The translations under genes and the position numbers were made by a program. 15,882 nucleotides of DNA from contig JAUXBQ010000030.1 of the NCBI GenBank assembly GCA_030619365.1, forward strand, positions 1-15,882. Reading direction: 5' to 3'. Shown here piece after piece: positions 6,156 to 14,100 of this stretch. Below the pieces are notes generated by a model. It had not been told where the DNA came from. It saw only the letters and a list, made by a program, of their open reading frames with translations, and did not search any database. The DNA comes from a candidate division FCPU426 bacterium. GTDB lineage: Bacteria > Oederibacteriota > JAAXVQ01 > JAUVAV01. Positions within the stretch are counted from its first letter, which is position 1. Every line of letters begins with the position of its first letter.

Positions 6156-7742
6156 CTATTTTTTCGCTTTGCCTTCAATAAAAATGCCCAGCATCAAAAC
6201 AACGATAATCGGGAAAACACTGGCAAGACTAATGATCCCAAACCCGTCCAGCGCGTTGGTGGCGCTCCCCACGCCCAGGCCCATGGCCAGCACCAAGGGA
6301 ACCGTGATCGGTCCCGTGGTCACCCCGGCGCTGTCCCAGCCGATATTCACGAATTTTTCCGACGCGATCCACGTAATAGGAATCAGGAACACGTACAGGG
6401 GAATCAGCAACCAGGCCAGCGGGATGTGGAACATCATCTTGGCCACGCCCAGGGCAATGCCGCAGCCCACGCCGAACGCCACGCTGTGGATCAGCAGTTT
6501 CTTTTTAAACGCGCCCTGCGTGACATTTTCCACGGTAAGACCCAGCGCGTTCAGGGCCGGCTCGGCCATGGTCGCGCCATACCCGAGAAAGAATGCGAAG
6601 AGCAGCACCACGACCTTGCCCCAGAGTGCCCCGTAAAACATCTCCGGCGGGACGAACGAATTCGGCGCCGCGGCCCCCACCTTCGCTCCCAAAGGCACCA
6701 GGCCGAAGCCCAGGCCCAGGTTGAAAATTGCCATGCCGATCAGGCAGAAAACCACGCCGACCAGGATCTCCCGGCCATTGGGAATGACCTCTTTCAGGAC
6801 AAACCTTTGCACCAGGTAAAGAAACAACATGAGCGGGATGATGGCCCGAACCGCGTAATACATGGCATCCGCAACCACGGTCCCAATGCCCGCGCCGGCC
6901 GCCGCGCTCGCGGCCTTGGTTACGGTCAGGTCAATGGCTCCGGTGTAATACAAATAAATGCCGGACAGCAGCACGAAGAGGATGGGAAACAAACTCGCCA
7001 GGGTCACCACGCCGAACCCGCTCATGCCCGTGTCCGAAGCGCCCCGGGCCCGCGACACGCCGATCCCCAGGGCCAGTACCAGGGGCACGGTCACCGGGCC
7101 CGTGGTCACGCCGCCGCAATCCCAGGCCAAACCGATCAGGCAGCGAAGATCCGGAATCCAATGAGCGAAAGCGGTTAAAATGAGCACGGCGGCCAGTATG
7201 GGAAAGATCAATACTTTAAGCGACCACTGATGGAGAAAACGCAGCACGCCCAGGATCGTGGCCACGCCCACGCCGATGGCCACCATGATTACCAGGGTCT
7301 GGGTGTGATTTTGGAGAAAATCGTACAGCACGGGCGCCCGCGCGTGATCCACCGAACTGCCCACTGATTTTAAAACCCCGATAGCCGGTTCCGCGAGCGT
7401 GGCCCCAATGCCCACCAGGAACGTGAATCCTAATAATACATAGAGAGTCGCTTTTTTCGGCAGGGTGTTCCCTATGGTTTCGGCAAATGGCATGAGGCCC
7501 AGGCGCAGGCCTTCCATGAAAAACATCAGGCCCAGCAGCACGAAAATGATCCCGGGAATGAACAGGAGGGGGTTGGTCAACTGGCCGTGAAAGACCACCA
7601 GCAGAAATAAAAGAAGGTAAAGCACGATTGGCAGGCAAGCCTTCACCTGCTCCATGAACAGCCGGCTCACGTACGGCGCCAGAATGCCGTAGGTCTCAGC
7701 GATTTTTGTCCGAATCCCCATCCGGGCCAACCTCACGTGCAT
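6156..7742 (-). CDS. DUF1538-family integral membrane protein (duplicated, putative transporter)
   Basis: The 528-residue protein is very hydrophobic, with about 12 membrane segments arranged as two homologous halves. Matching motifs are GATLAEPA (113-120) and GATMAEPA (389-396), and WDCGGVTTGPVTVPLVLA (207-224) and WDSAGVTTGPITVPLVLA (469-486), each followed by GFGxxxLASxFPI. Paired, probably inverted, repeats with acidic and GVTTGP motifs are typical of secondary transporters and channels, but no substrate is established for DUF1538 as far as I know. The directly following PII-like gene suggests flux through it is gated by a small-molecule sensor. Start choice is uncertain: ATG 7742 has only a weak upstream site, and ATG 7721 has GAGG 9 nt upstream. 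The preceding gap holds mosaic repeat copy 2 and a small dyad. Confidence 0.87.
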   Translation of the reverse strand: MHVRLARMGIRTKIAETYGILAPYVSRLFMEQVKACLPIVLYLLLFLLVVFHGQLTNPLLFIPGIIFVLLGLMFFMEGLRLGLMPFAETIGNTLPKKATLYVLLGFTFLVGIGATLAEPAIGVLKSVGSSVDHARAPVLYDFLQNHTQTLVIMVAIGVGVATILGVLRFLHQWSLKVLIFPILAAVLILTAFAHWIPDLRCLIGLAWDCGGVTTGPVTVPLVLALGIGVSRARGASDTGMSGFGVVTLASLFPILFVLLSGIYLYYTGAIDLTVTKAASAAAGAGIGTVVADAMYYAVRAIIPLMLFLYLVQRFVLKEVIPNGREILVGVVFCLIGMAIFNLGLGFGLVPLGAKVGAAAPNSFVPPEMFYGALWGKVVVLLFAFFLGYGATMAEPALNALGLTVENVTQGAFKKKLLIHSVAFGVGCGIALGVAKMMFHIPLAWLLIPLYVFLIPITWIASEKFVNIGWDSAGVTTGPITVPLVLAMGLGVGSATNALDGFGIISLASVFPIIVVLMLGIFIEGKAKK

Positions 7743-7747
7743 TCTAC

Positions 7748-7760
7748 TTACAAAATGTAA
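7748..7760. promoter_or_regulatory. Operator-like dyad upstream of the DUF1538 gene
   Basis: TTACA-AAA-TGTAA is a perfect 5-bp inverted repeat ending 6 bp before the longer start codon. It could be a regulator site or a chance palindrome in AT-rich DNA. Confidence 0.25.
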
Positions 7761-7773
7761 CAGGCATTAAATT

Positions 7774-8119
7774 GCCACAGATTCACACAGATGTACACAG
7801 ATAATAATAACTCCCCATCCAAAACATCGTCACCCCGGCGGACGCCGTGGTCCAGGAACACATCAAGGCCTGAATGCTTTTCTCACGCATCCGGCATGCG
7901 CCCCGCATCCGCAGGGCAAGCCGGACAAGAAGCCGCAAAGTCGCCAAGGAAATACTAAAGATATTTTTTACCGCAGAGACGCGGAGATCCCAGAGTAAGT
8001 AAGGGTAACAGCATTAAATATATGTTTATGCTTTAACCCTTATTTATATTTTTCTTTTCTCTGCGTACTTTGCGCCTCTGCGGTGAATAGCATGGATTTT
8101 ATCCGTGTGTATATGTGGC
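7774..8119 (+). repeat. Mosaic palindromic repeat, copy 2 (uninterrupted)
   Basis: This is a 346-bp element filling most of the gap between the DUF1538 gene and the prenyltransferase gene. Modules in order: GCCACAGATTCACACAGAT; ACTCCCCATCCAAAACATCG; CCCCGGCGGACGCCGTGGTCC; AGGAACACATCAAGGCCTGA; CTCACGCATCCGGCATGCGC; CCGCAAAGTCGCC; CCGCAGAGACGCGGAG; an AT-rich inner palindrome (AAGGGTAAC...CTTTAACCCTT); CTCTGCGTACTTTGCGCC; CTCTGCGGTG; and ATTTTATCCGTGTG...TGTGGC. Outer, middle and inner modules are mutually complementary, so the element is a nested imperfect palindrome. There is no ORF. Confidence 0.8.
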
Positions 8120-8127
8120 TAATTGTT

Positions 8128-8198
8128 TCCCTGGATTCCGGCGTTCGCTTGCCCCGCATGCGCAGGGCTCGCCCTTCGTATGCAGGGCCGGAAGGACG
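8128..8198. repeat. REP-like GC-rich palindromic fragment
   Basis: The stretch starts CCTGGATTCCGGCGTTCGC and ends GGGCCGGAAGG, with internal pieces CCCCGCATGCGCAGGGC also seen in the mosaic element. It lies directly downstream of the prenyltransferase stop (8205) and could terminate that transcript. Confidence 0.5.
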
Positions 8199-8204
8199 AC
8201 TTAC

Positions 8205-9110
8205 CTATCCCAAAATCAGAACACCGCACAGCAGGAGGCTGGTGACCAAGTGCAAGGCAATGGTCGCGACGCAGGCCGGGGCCAGTTTGGCGGGCGTGGA
8301 ATAATTGACCCAAAGCTGTCGCAACGCTATCGCGGCCAGGGGCAGGCCAACGAACGCAAACCACGTGTTGTTTGAAACCATATTGCTGCCCAGCATCACA
8401 ATCAGGACCGCATAGGCTCCCACCAGCAGTCCGGCCAAACCCCACCGGGCCTTTTTCGGTCCCAGCCTTACCACCCAATTGCGCTTGCCGCTGGCTTTAT
8501 CCGCCTGAAAATCCGGAAACTGATTGACGTAGAGAATAGCCACGGCTAAAAAACCGATGGGCAGGGATAGTAAAATTGGCCAGGCTTCCACGCGCCCGGT
8601 CTGGATAAAATACGCGGCTGCCATGGGCAAAGGCCCGAAGTTCAGGCCTACCAGGATTTCACCCCACCCAGTGTGCGCCCAGCGGAAAGGCGGGGCCGTG
8701 TAAAAAGCGCCGGAAATAAGAGCGACCAGCCAGATGATCAAAAGCCAGTAGCCGTACCAGGCAGCCAGCAAGACTCCGGACCCCAGGGCCGCGGCGAACA
8801 GCACCGCGCCCTGCCACCATACCGCGCGCGCGGAAAGCGCCCCCTGCTGGATCAGGCGGCTGCCGCCTGTGAAGGGAAAGACATACTCGCGGTTGATCCG
8901 GTCCGTGCCATTGCGGTCATCCCAATAGTCGTTCCAGACGTTGGTGCCCAGGTGAAAGAGGACGTACGTCAGCAGCACCCACCAGAATCCGGACCAGTTC
9001 ACTGTCCGGTTAAGGGAAAAAGCCGCGGCCGTGCCTACCACCACCGGCAGAATGCTGACCGTCAAAAACGGAGCCCGCAGCTCCAACAAAAACGCCTTGG
9101 TCTTGTTCAT
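8205..9110 (-). CDS. menA: UbiA-family prenyltransferase, MenA-like (1,4-dihydroxy-2-naphthoate prenyltransferase)
   Basis: The 301-residue inner-membrane enzyme has about eight or nine membrane segments. The first Asp-rich prenyl-diphosphate/Mg site is NVWNDYWDDRNGTD (57-70; D61, D64, D65, D70). The second is NQFPDFQADKASGKRNWVVRLG (196-217; D200, D204). FTGGSRLIQQGALS (80-93) between them is typical of MenA-like members. The expected reaction attaches a polyprenyl chain to 1,4-dihydroxy-2-naphthoate in menaquinone synthesis. Length is normal for MenA. AAGGAGGT (9124-9117) is 6 nt before the ATG. No other men genes are in the window, so the exact aromatic acceptor is inferred; another UbiA-family acceptor is possible. 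The gene stands alone between repeat clusters. Confidence 0.82.
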   Translation of the reverse strand: MNKTKAFLLELRAPFLTVSILPVVVGTAAAFSLNRTVNWSGFWWVLLTYVLFHLGTNVWNDYWDDRNGTDRINREYVFPFTGGSRLIQQGALSARAVWWQGAVLFAAALGSGVLLAAWYGYWLLIIWLVALISGAFYTAPPFRWAHTGWGEILVGLNFGPLPMAAAYFIQTGRVEAWPILLSLPIGFLAVAILYVNQFPDFQADKASGKRNWVVRLGPKKARWGLAGLLVGAYAVLIVMLGSNMVSNNTWFAFVGLPLAAIALRQLWVNYSTPAKLAPACVATIALHLVTSLLLCGVLILG

Positions 9111-9173
9111 TTCTTTACCTCCTTATTTGGGAACGACAATAAATGGGCTGGTTGCCTCTTTTTTATATTGCTT

Positions 9174-9270
9174 GTCATTGCGAGGAGCGTTTTGTGCGAC
9201 GAAACAATCTCCCGGATTGAAAGCGTGACTACCTATAGGAGATTGCTTCGCCCTACGGGCTCGCAATGAC
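9174..9270. repeat. 97-bp palindromic repeat of the GTCATTGCGAG type
   Basis: Outer arms GTCATTGCGAG (9174-9184) and CTCGCAATGAC (9260-9270) are perfect. An inner pair, GAAACAATCTCC (from 9201) and GGAGATTGCTTC (9238-9249), is near perfect. This is a widespread bacterial intergenic repeat type. It sits about 60 bp upstream of the prenyltransferase start. Confidence 0.75.
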
Positions 9271-9308
9271 AGCGTATAGGAATACTCTTTTCTACAATGC
9301 GGTTCTGA

Positions 9309-9328
9309 ATTCCGGCGTTCGCCGGAAT
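9309..9328. repeat. REP-type palindrome
   Basis: ATTCCGGCG-TT-CGCCGGAAT is a perfect 9-bp stem. It lies between the 97-bp repeat and mosaic repeat copy 3. Confidence 0.65.
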
Positions 9329-9352
9329 GACAATGTTCTAAAAAGGTTGTCT

Positions 9353-9609
9353 CCCCGGCGGACGCCGGGGTCCAGGAACACATCAAGGCCTGAATGCTTT
9401 TCTCACGCCAAGCCGCAAAGTACGCAAAGGAAATGCACAAGACATTTTCACCACAGAGACGCGGAGATCACAGAGTAAGTAAGGGTAACAGTAATAAATA
9501 TATGTTTATGCTTTAACCCTTATTTATATTTTTCTTTTCTCTGCGTCCTTTGCGCCTCTGCGATGAATAGCATGGATTTTATCCGTGTGCATCTGCGTGT
9601 ATCTGTGGC
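9353..9609 (+). repeat. Mosaic palindromic repeat, copy 3 (shortened)
   Basis: A 257-bp copy begins at the GC-rich palindrome CCCCGGCGGACGCCGGGG and runs collinear with copy 2 to TGTGGC. It lacks the first CACAGAT module and the CATCCGG...CCGGACAAG module. The inner 9450-9600 part is almost identical to the matching part of copy 2. It ends 2 bp from the gltD stop codon. Confidence 0.75.
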
Positions 9610-9611
9610 TA

Positions 9612-11039
9612 TTACTTCTTTTGCAAGTAGGCATGGATGGCCGCGGCGGATTGGCGGCCACGGTTGATGGCGCGCACCACCAGCGAGGCGCCCAGCTCCG
9701 CATCCCCGGCCGCGAACACACCCTGGGCCGTGGTTGCGTAATTTTCATCCACCGTGATATTGCCGCGCTGGTTGGTCTCCACCTTGAGGTCTTTCAAGAT
9801 CGCGCCATGCTCCACGTGCACAAAGCCCATGGCCAGGAGCACCAGGTCGGCCTGGAGCTCGAATTCCGAGCCCTTGATCTCCTTATTCGTCCAGCGGCCG
9901 TCCTTATCCTGGTGCCAGTCCAGCTTCACGGCCTTCAGCTTCTTGACCAGCCCCTTTTCGCCGGCCAATTCCCGGGTCCCAATGCTCCACATTCGTTCGC
10001 AGCCTTCCTCATGCGAGGTCGAAGTGCGCAGAATGTTGGGCCAACAAGGCCAGGGCGTGTCCGGGTTGTTTCCCTCCGGCGGCTGGGGCAGCAGTTCGAT
10101 CTGCGTCACGCTGGCCGCGCCCTGCCGCAGGCTGGTGCCAATGCAATCCGACCCGGTATCGCCGCCGCCCACCACGACCACGCGCCGGCCCCTGGCGTTG
10201 ATGAGGTCCTGGCCGGGAATTACGTCGCCCGCGTTGAGCTGGTTCTGCTGCGTGAGGAATTCCAGGGCAAAGTACACGCCCTTCAGCTCGCGGCCCTTGA
10301 CGTTCAAATCGCGCGCCTTGCCCGCGCCGTGCGCGAGCAGGATGGCGTCAAAATCCTTTTTAAGTTCCGAAGCAGTGATGTCCCGGCCCACGTTGACTCC
10401 GGGCTGAAACACCACACCCTCGGCCAGCATCTGCTCCAAACGACGGTCAATGAATTCCTTGGGCAGCTTGTACTCCGGGATTCCGTAGCGCAGCAGGCCG
10501 CCCACGCGGTCCGATTTTTCGAACACGGTCACGCGGTGCCCCTGGCGGCTCAATTGTTGGGCTGCCGAGAGGCCGGCCGGCCCGGAGCCCACGATGGCCA
10601 CCTTTTTCCCGGTCTTGACGCGCGCCGGTTCGGGCTTGATCCAGCCTTCGCGCCAGCCGCGCTCCGCGATCTGGAGCTCGATCTGCTTGATGGCCACGGG
10701 TTTCTGGTTAATGGACAGGGTGCAGGCGGTCTCGCACGGGGCCGGGCAAACGCGGCCCGTGATCTCGGGCAGGTTGTTGGTGGCGTGCAAAAGGTTCAGG
10801 GCGCGCCGCCATTGTTTCTTATAGATCAGGTCGTTCCAGTCCGGGATCAGGTTAAAGACCGGGCAGCCGTAGGCGTGGCAAGTCGGTATGCCGCAATCCA
10901 TACAGCGCGCGGCCTGGATCTCGAGCTGGTCCAGGTCCAGGAGCTGCTCGATCTCGACATAGTCCTGGATACGTTCCGCGACCGGACGCTTGGGCGCCTC
11001 CTGCCGCTCGTAATCCAAAAACCCGGTAGGCTTGGCCAT
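9612..11039 (-). CDS. gltD: Glutamate synthase small (beta) subunit
   Basis: This 475-residue iron-sulfur flavoprotein passes electrons from NAD(P)H to GltB for glutamate formation from glutamine and 2-oxoglutarate. An N-terminal cysteine region holds C46, C49, C54 and C59 (CMDCGIPTCHAYGC), then C98, C102 and C106 (CPAPCETAC), for [4Fe-4S] clusters. The FAD-binding Rossmann motif is VAIVGSGPAGLSAA (about 148-161) and the NAD(P)H motif is VVVVGGGDTGSD around 285. AMGF and VFAAGDAE near the C-terminus are typical of the family. The longest frame begins with a TTG at 11063. I use ATG 11039 because GGAGG (11051-11047) is 7 nt upstream and MAKPTGFLDY matches known GltD starts. It follows gltB by 76 bp, so the two likely form an operon. 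Confidence 0.96.
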   Translation of the reverse strand: MAKPTGFLDYERQEAPKRPVAERIQDYVEIEQLLDLDQLEIQAARCMDCGIPTCHAYGCPVFNLIPDWNDLIYKKQWRRALNLLHATNNLPEITGRVCPAPCETACTLSINQKPVAIKQIELQIAERGWREGWIKPEPARVKTGKKVAIVGSGPAGLSAAQQLSRQGHRVTVFEKSDRVGGLLRYGIPEYKLPKEFIDRRLEQMLAEGVVFQPGVNVGRDITASELKKDFDAILLAHGAGKARDLNVKGRELKGVYFALEFLTQQNQLNAGDVIPGQDLINARGRRVVVVGGGDTGSDCIGTSLRQGAASVTQIELLPQPPEGNNPDTPWPCWPNILRTSTSHEEGCERMWSIGTRELAGEKGLVKKLKAVKLDWHQDKDGRWTNKEIKGSEFELQADLVLLAMGFVHVEHGAILKDLKVETNQRGNITVDENYATTAQGVFAAGDAELGASLVVRAINRGRQSAAAIHAYLQKK

Positions 11040-11046
11040 GCTTGGT

Positions 11047-11051
11047 CCTCC
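11047..11051 (-). promoter_or_regulatory. Shine-Dalgarno deciding the gltD start
   Basis: GGAGG is 7 nt before ATG 11039. It lies inside the longer TTG-initiated frame and so argues against that frame. Confidence 0.75.
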
Positions 11052-11062
11052 ACTTAAGCTCA

Positions 11063-11107
11063 ATCAGACGGGTCAGACCTGTCGGACGCGTCAGACAGGT
11101 CAACCGC
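11063..11107. repeat. 9-bp tandem repeat array with hairpin between gltB and gltD
   Basis: Five head-to-tail 9-mers: ATCAGACGG, GTCAGACCT, GTCGGACGC, GTCAGACAG, GTCAACCGC. Inside the array, GACCTGTC (11076-11083) and GACAGGTC (11094-11101) form a perfect 8-bp stem with a 10-nt loop. The array occupies most of the gltB-gltD gap and could affect readthrough or mRNA stability, so setting the subunit ratio. Confidence 0.65.
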
Positions 11108-11115
11108 GTTCAGGC

Positions 11116-14100
11116 CTACTTTTCCTCTTCCAGCACGTGGCCAGCGGCATAGACCTCTTCGGTCGCGGAGACGGTGTCAGTGTCGCGGTGCTCGCGCGAG
11201 GCCATGCGCTCCAGCACCCGCCGGTAGTCCACGGGCATCACCTTGACGAACAACGGCAACTGCGTGTCCCAGTTGTCCAGGATCATCCGGGCCCGCTCGC
11301 TGCCCGTGTGATTCAAATGGTTTTCAATCAGGGTCCGCAATTGCTTCTGGTCCCCGGGATCGATCACGCTCTCCAGTTCCACCATGTCCAGGTTGCAGCG
11401 CGTGTCGAACAGTTCATTGTCATCATAGACGTACGCGATCCCGCCGCTCATGCCGGCCGCGAAATTTTCGCCCGTGGAGCCCAGCACGGCCACCACCCCG
11501 CCGGTCATGTACTCACATCCATGGTCGCCCACGCCCTCCACCACGGCCGTGGCCCCGCTGTTGCGCACGCAGAAGCGCTCGCCGGCCATGCCGTTTAAAT
11601 AAACTTCACCTGCCGTGGCGCCATACAGGACGACATTGCCCGCGATGATATTCTCATGCGCCACGTACTTGGAGCCTCTCGGCTGTTTGACCACGATCCG
11701 GCCGCCGGACATGCCCTTGGCCAAATAGTCGTTGGTATCCCCTTCCAAACGGATGTCAATGCCCGGCGCCAGGAACGCGCCCAGGCTCTGCCCGCCTGAC
11801 CCGTGAAAGCGCAAGCGAATGGTGCTATCCGGCAATCCCCGTGCGCCGAACCGCTTGGTCACCTCATGGCTCAGCATGGTGCCTACTGTACGGTGTACAT
11901 TGCGAATGGGTATATCGATATCGACCTGTTCCTTTTTAGCAAGGGCCGGCTGCGCGGCCTTGATCAATTCATGATCCAACGCCCGCTCCAGTTCGTGATC
12001 CTGTTGCGTGGTGCAACGCCGGGGCTGGTCTGGCGGCGTGGGGGCCAGCACCTGGGAAAAATCAAGGTGTTTGGCTTTCCAATGCGTTTGGTCCGGCTGG
12101 TACGCCAGGCGCTCCACCTGGCCAATCATTTCGTCTATTGTCTTAAAGCCCAGTTCAGCCATGAGTTCGCGCACTTCTTGGGCAATAAAGCGAAAAAAAC
12201 GCTCCGCGAAATCCGGGCTGCCCAGGTAGCGCGCGCGCAAATCGTCGCGCTGCGTGGCCACGCCCACCGGGCAATTGTTCAAATGGCACTTGCGCATAAG
12301 GATACAGCCCAGGGTCACCAGGGGCGCGGTGCCAAACCCGAACTCATCCGCGCCCAGGAGCGCGGCGATCACCACGTCCCGCCCGGTCTTGAGCTGGCCG
12401 TCCACCTGGACCGTGATGCGGTCGCGCAGCCGGTTGGCAATGAGCGACTGCTGGGTCTCGGCCAGACCGAGTTCCCAGGGCAGGCCCGCGTGCCGGATCG
12501 CGGTCAAAGGCGAAGCGCCCGTGCCGCCGTCAAAACCCGAGATCAACACCAGGTCAGCCTTGGCCTTGGACACGCCCGAGGCAATGGTGCCCACCCCGAC
12601 CTCGGAGACCAGCTTGACCGAGACCCTGGCCGCGGGATTGGCATTTTTCAAATCATAGATGAGCTGGGCCAGATCCCCGATGGAATAGATGTCATGGTGC
12701 GGGGGCGGCGAGATCAGGGTCACGCCGGGCGTGGTGTGGCGCACGCGCGCGATCTCTTCGCTCACCTTGTGGCCCGGCAATTGCCCGCCCTCGCCGGGCT
12801 TGGCGCCCTGGGCCATCTTGATCTGCAGTTCGTCCGCGTGGGTTAGGTAATCGGCGGTCACGCCGAACCGGCCCGAGGCCACCTGCTTGATGCGGGAATT
12901 TTTACTGTCGCCGTTGGGCAGGGGTTTAAACCGCGCCGGGTCCTCCCCGCCTTCGCCGGAATTGCTGCGGCCGCCGATGCGGTTCAGGGCCACGGCCAGG
13001 TCCTCGTGCGCCTCCCGGCTGATGGAGCCGAAGGACATGGCCGCGGACACGAAGCGCCGGGTAATGACTTCCTCGGGCTCCACCTGGTCCAGGGGCACGG
13101 GCTTACCCGGCGTGAAATCCAACAAGCTGCGCAGGGTCACCCGGTTTTTAGCCTGGTCATTGATCAGGCCCGTGTACTCCTGGAACAGCTTGAAATCGTT
13201 TTTGCGGGTGGCCTGCTGCAGGGCCGTAACGCTCTTCGGAGTCCACAGGCGCTTTTCCTCGCCCCGGCGCAGGCGGTAATCGCCGCCAATCCGCAAAATA
13301 TTGGGCAGGACGCCGGATGCCGGGAACCCGTCGCGAAATCGTTCCAGCGTCTCGCGGCTGATCTCTTCCAGTCCCACGCCGCCCACGCGCGAAGCCGTGG
13401 TGGTGTAATACTTGTCCACCACCTCGCGGCTCAGGCCCACGGCCTCGAAAATCTGAGACCCGAAAAAACTGCGCACCGTGGAGATGCCCATGCGGCTGAA
13501 GGATTTCAGCAGGCCCTTTTTCACGGCGGTAATGTAGGCGTCCATGGCCTCGGCCGGGGTCCGGGATTTGTCCAGCAGTCCGTTCTCAGCCAGATTCCGC
13601 ACCGTGGACAGGGCCAGGTACGGACAGACGGCATTCACGCCAAAGCCGATCAATTGCGCAAAGTGAATCACCTCGCGCGCCTCGCCGGTCTCCACGATGA
13701 TACTCGCCAAGGTGCGCTTGCCCTGGCGGATCAGATGATGATGCAGGCCCGCACCGGCCAGGAGCGCGGGCAGGGGCGCGTGTTGCGCATCCAGGTTGCG
13801 ATCAGTGAGCACGAGAATCGTCGCGCCCTGGTCAATGGCCTTTTCCGCCGCTGCGAACATTTTGTCCAGGGCTTTTTCCAAACCCCGGGGCTGGCCGTCC
13901 GCGGGAAAGAGCGCGTCAATGTCCCGCGCCTTGAGGTCCGGGTTCTGCGCCTGCCGGATCTGGTCCAAATCGTCCGGCGTGAGAATGGGGTGCGAGAGCT
14001 TGAGCATGCGGGCGTGCGCCGGCGTCTCGGCGAGCAGGTTATGTTCGCGTCCCACCATGCTCATGAGGGACATGACCAGTTCCTCCCGCAGGGGGTCAAT

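Noticed and set aside
5871..7178. 435-codon plus-strand frame
   Set aside because: It lies antisense to the DUF1538 and PII-like genes, and its His/Gln/Arg-rich translation is typical of a shadow frame in GC-rich DNA.
9585..11057. 490-codon plus-strand frame
   Set aside because: It is antisense to gltD, which has full motif support. The plus frame has no recognisable domain.
11040..11063. Upstream TTG start for gltD
   Set aside because: It would place the strong GGAGG inside the coding region, and the added residues do not resemble GltD N-termini.
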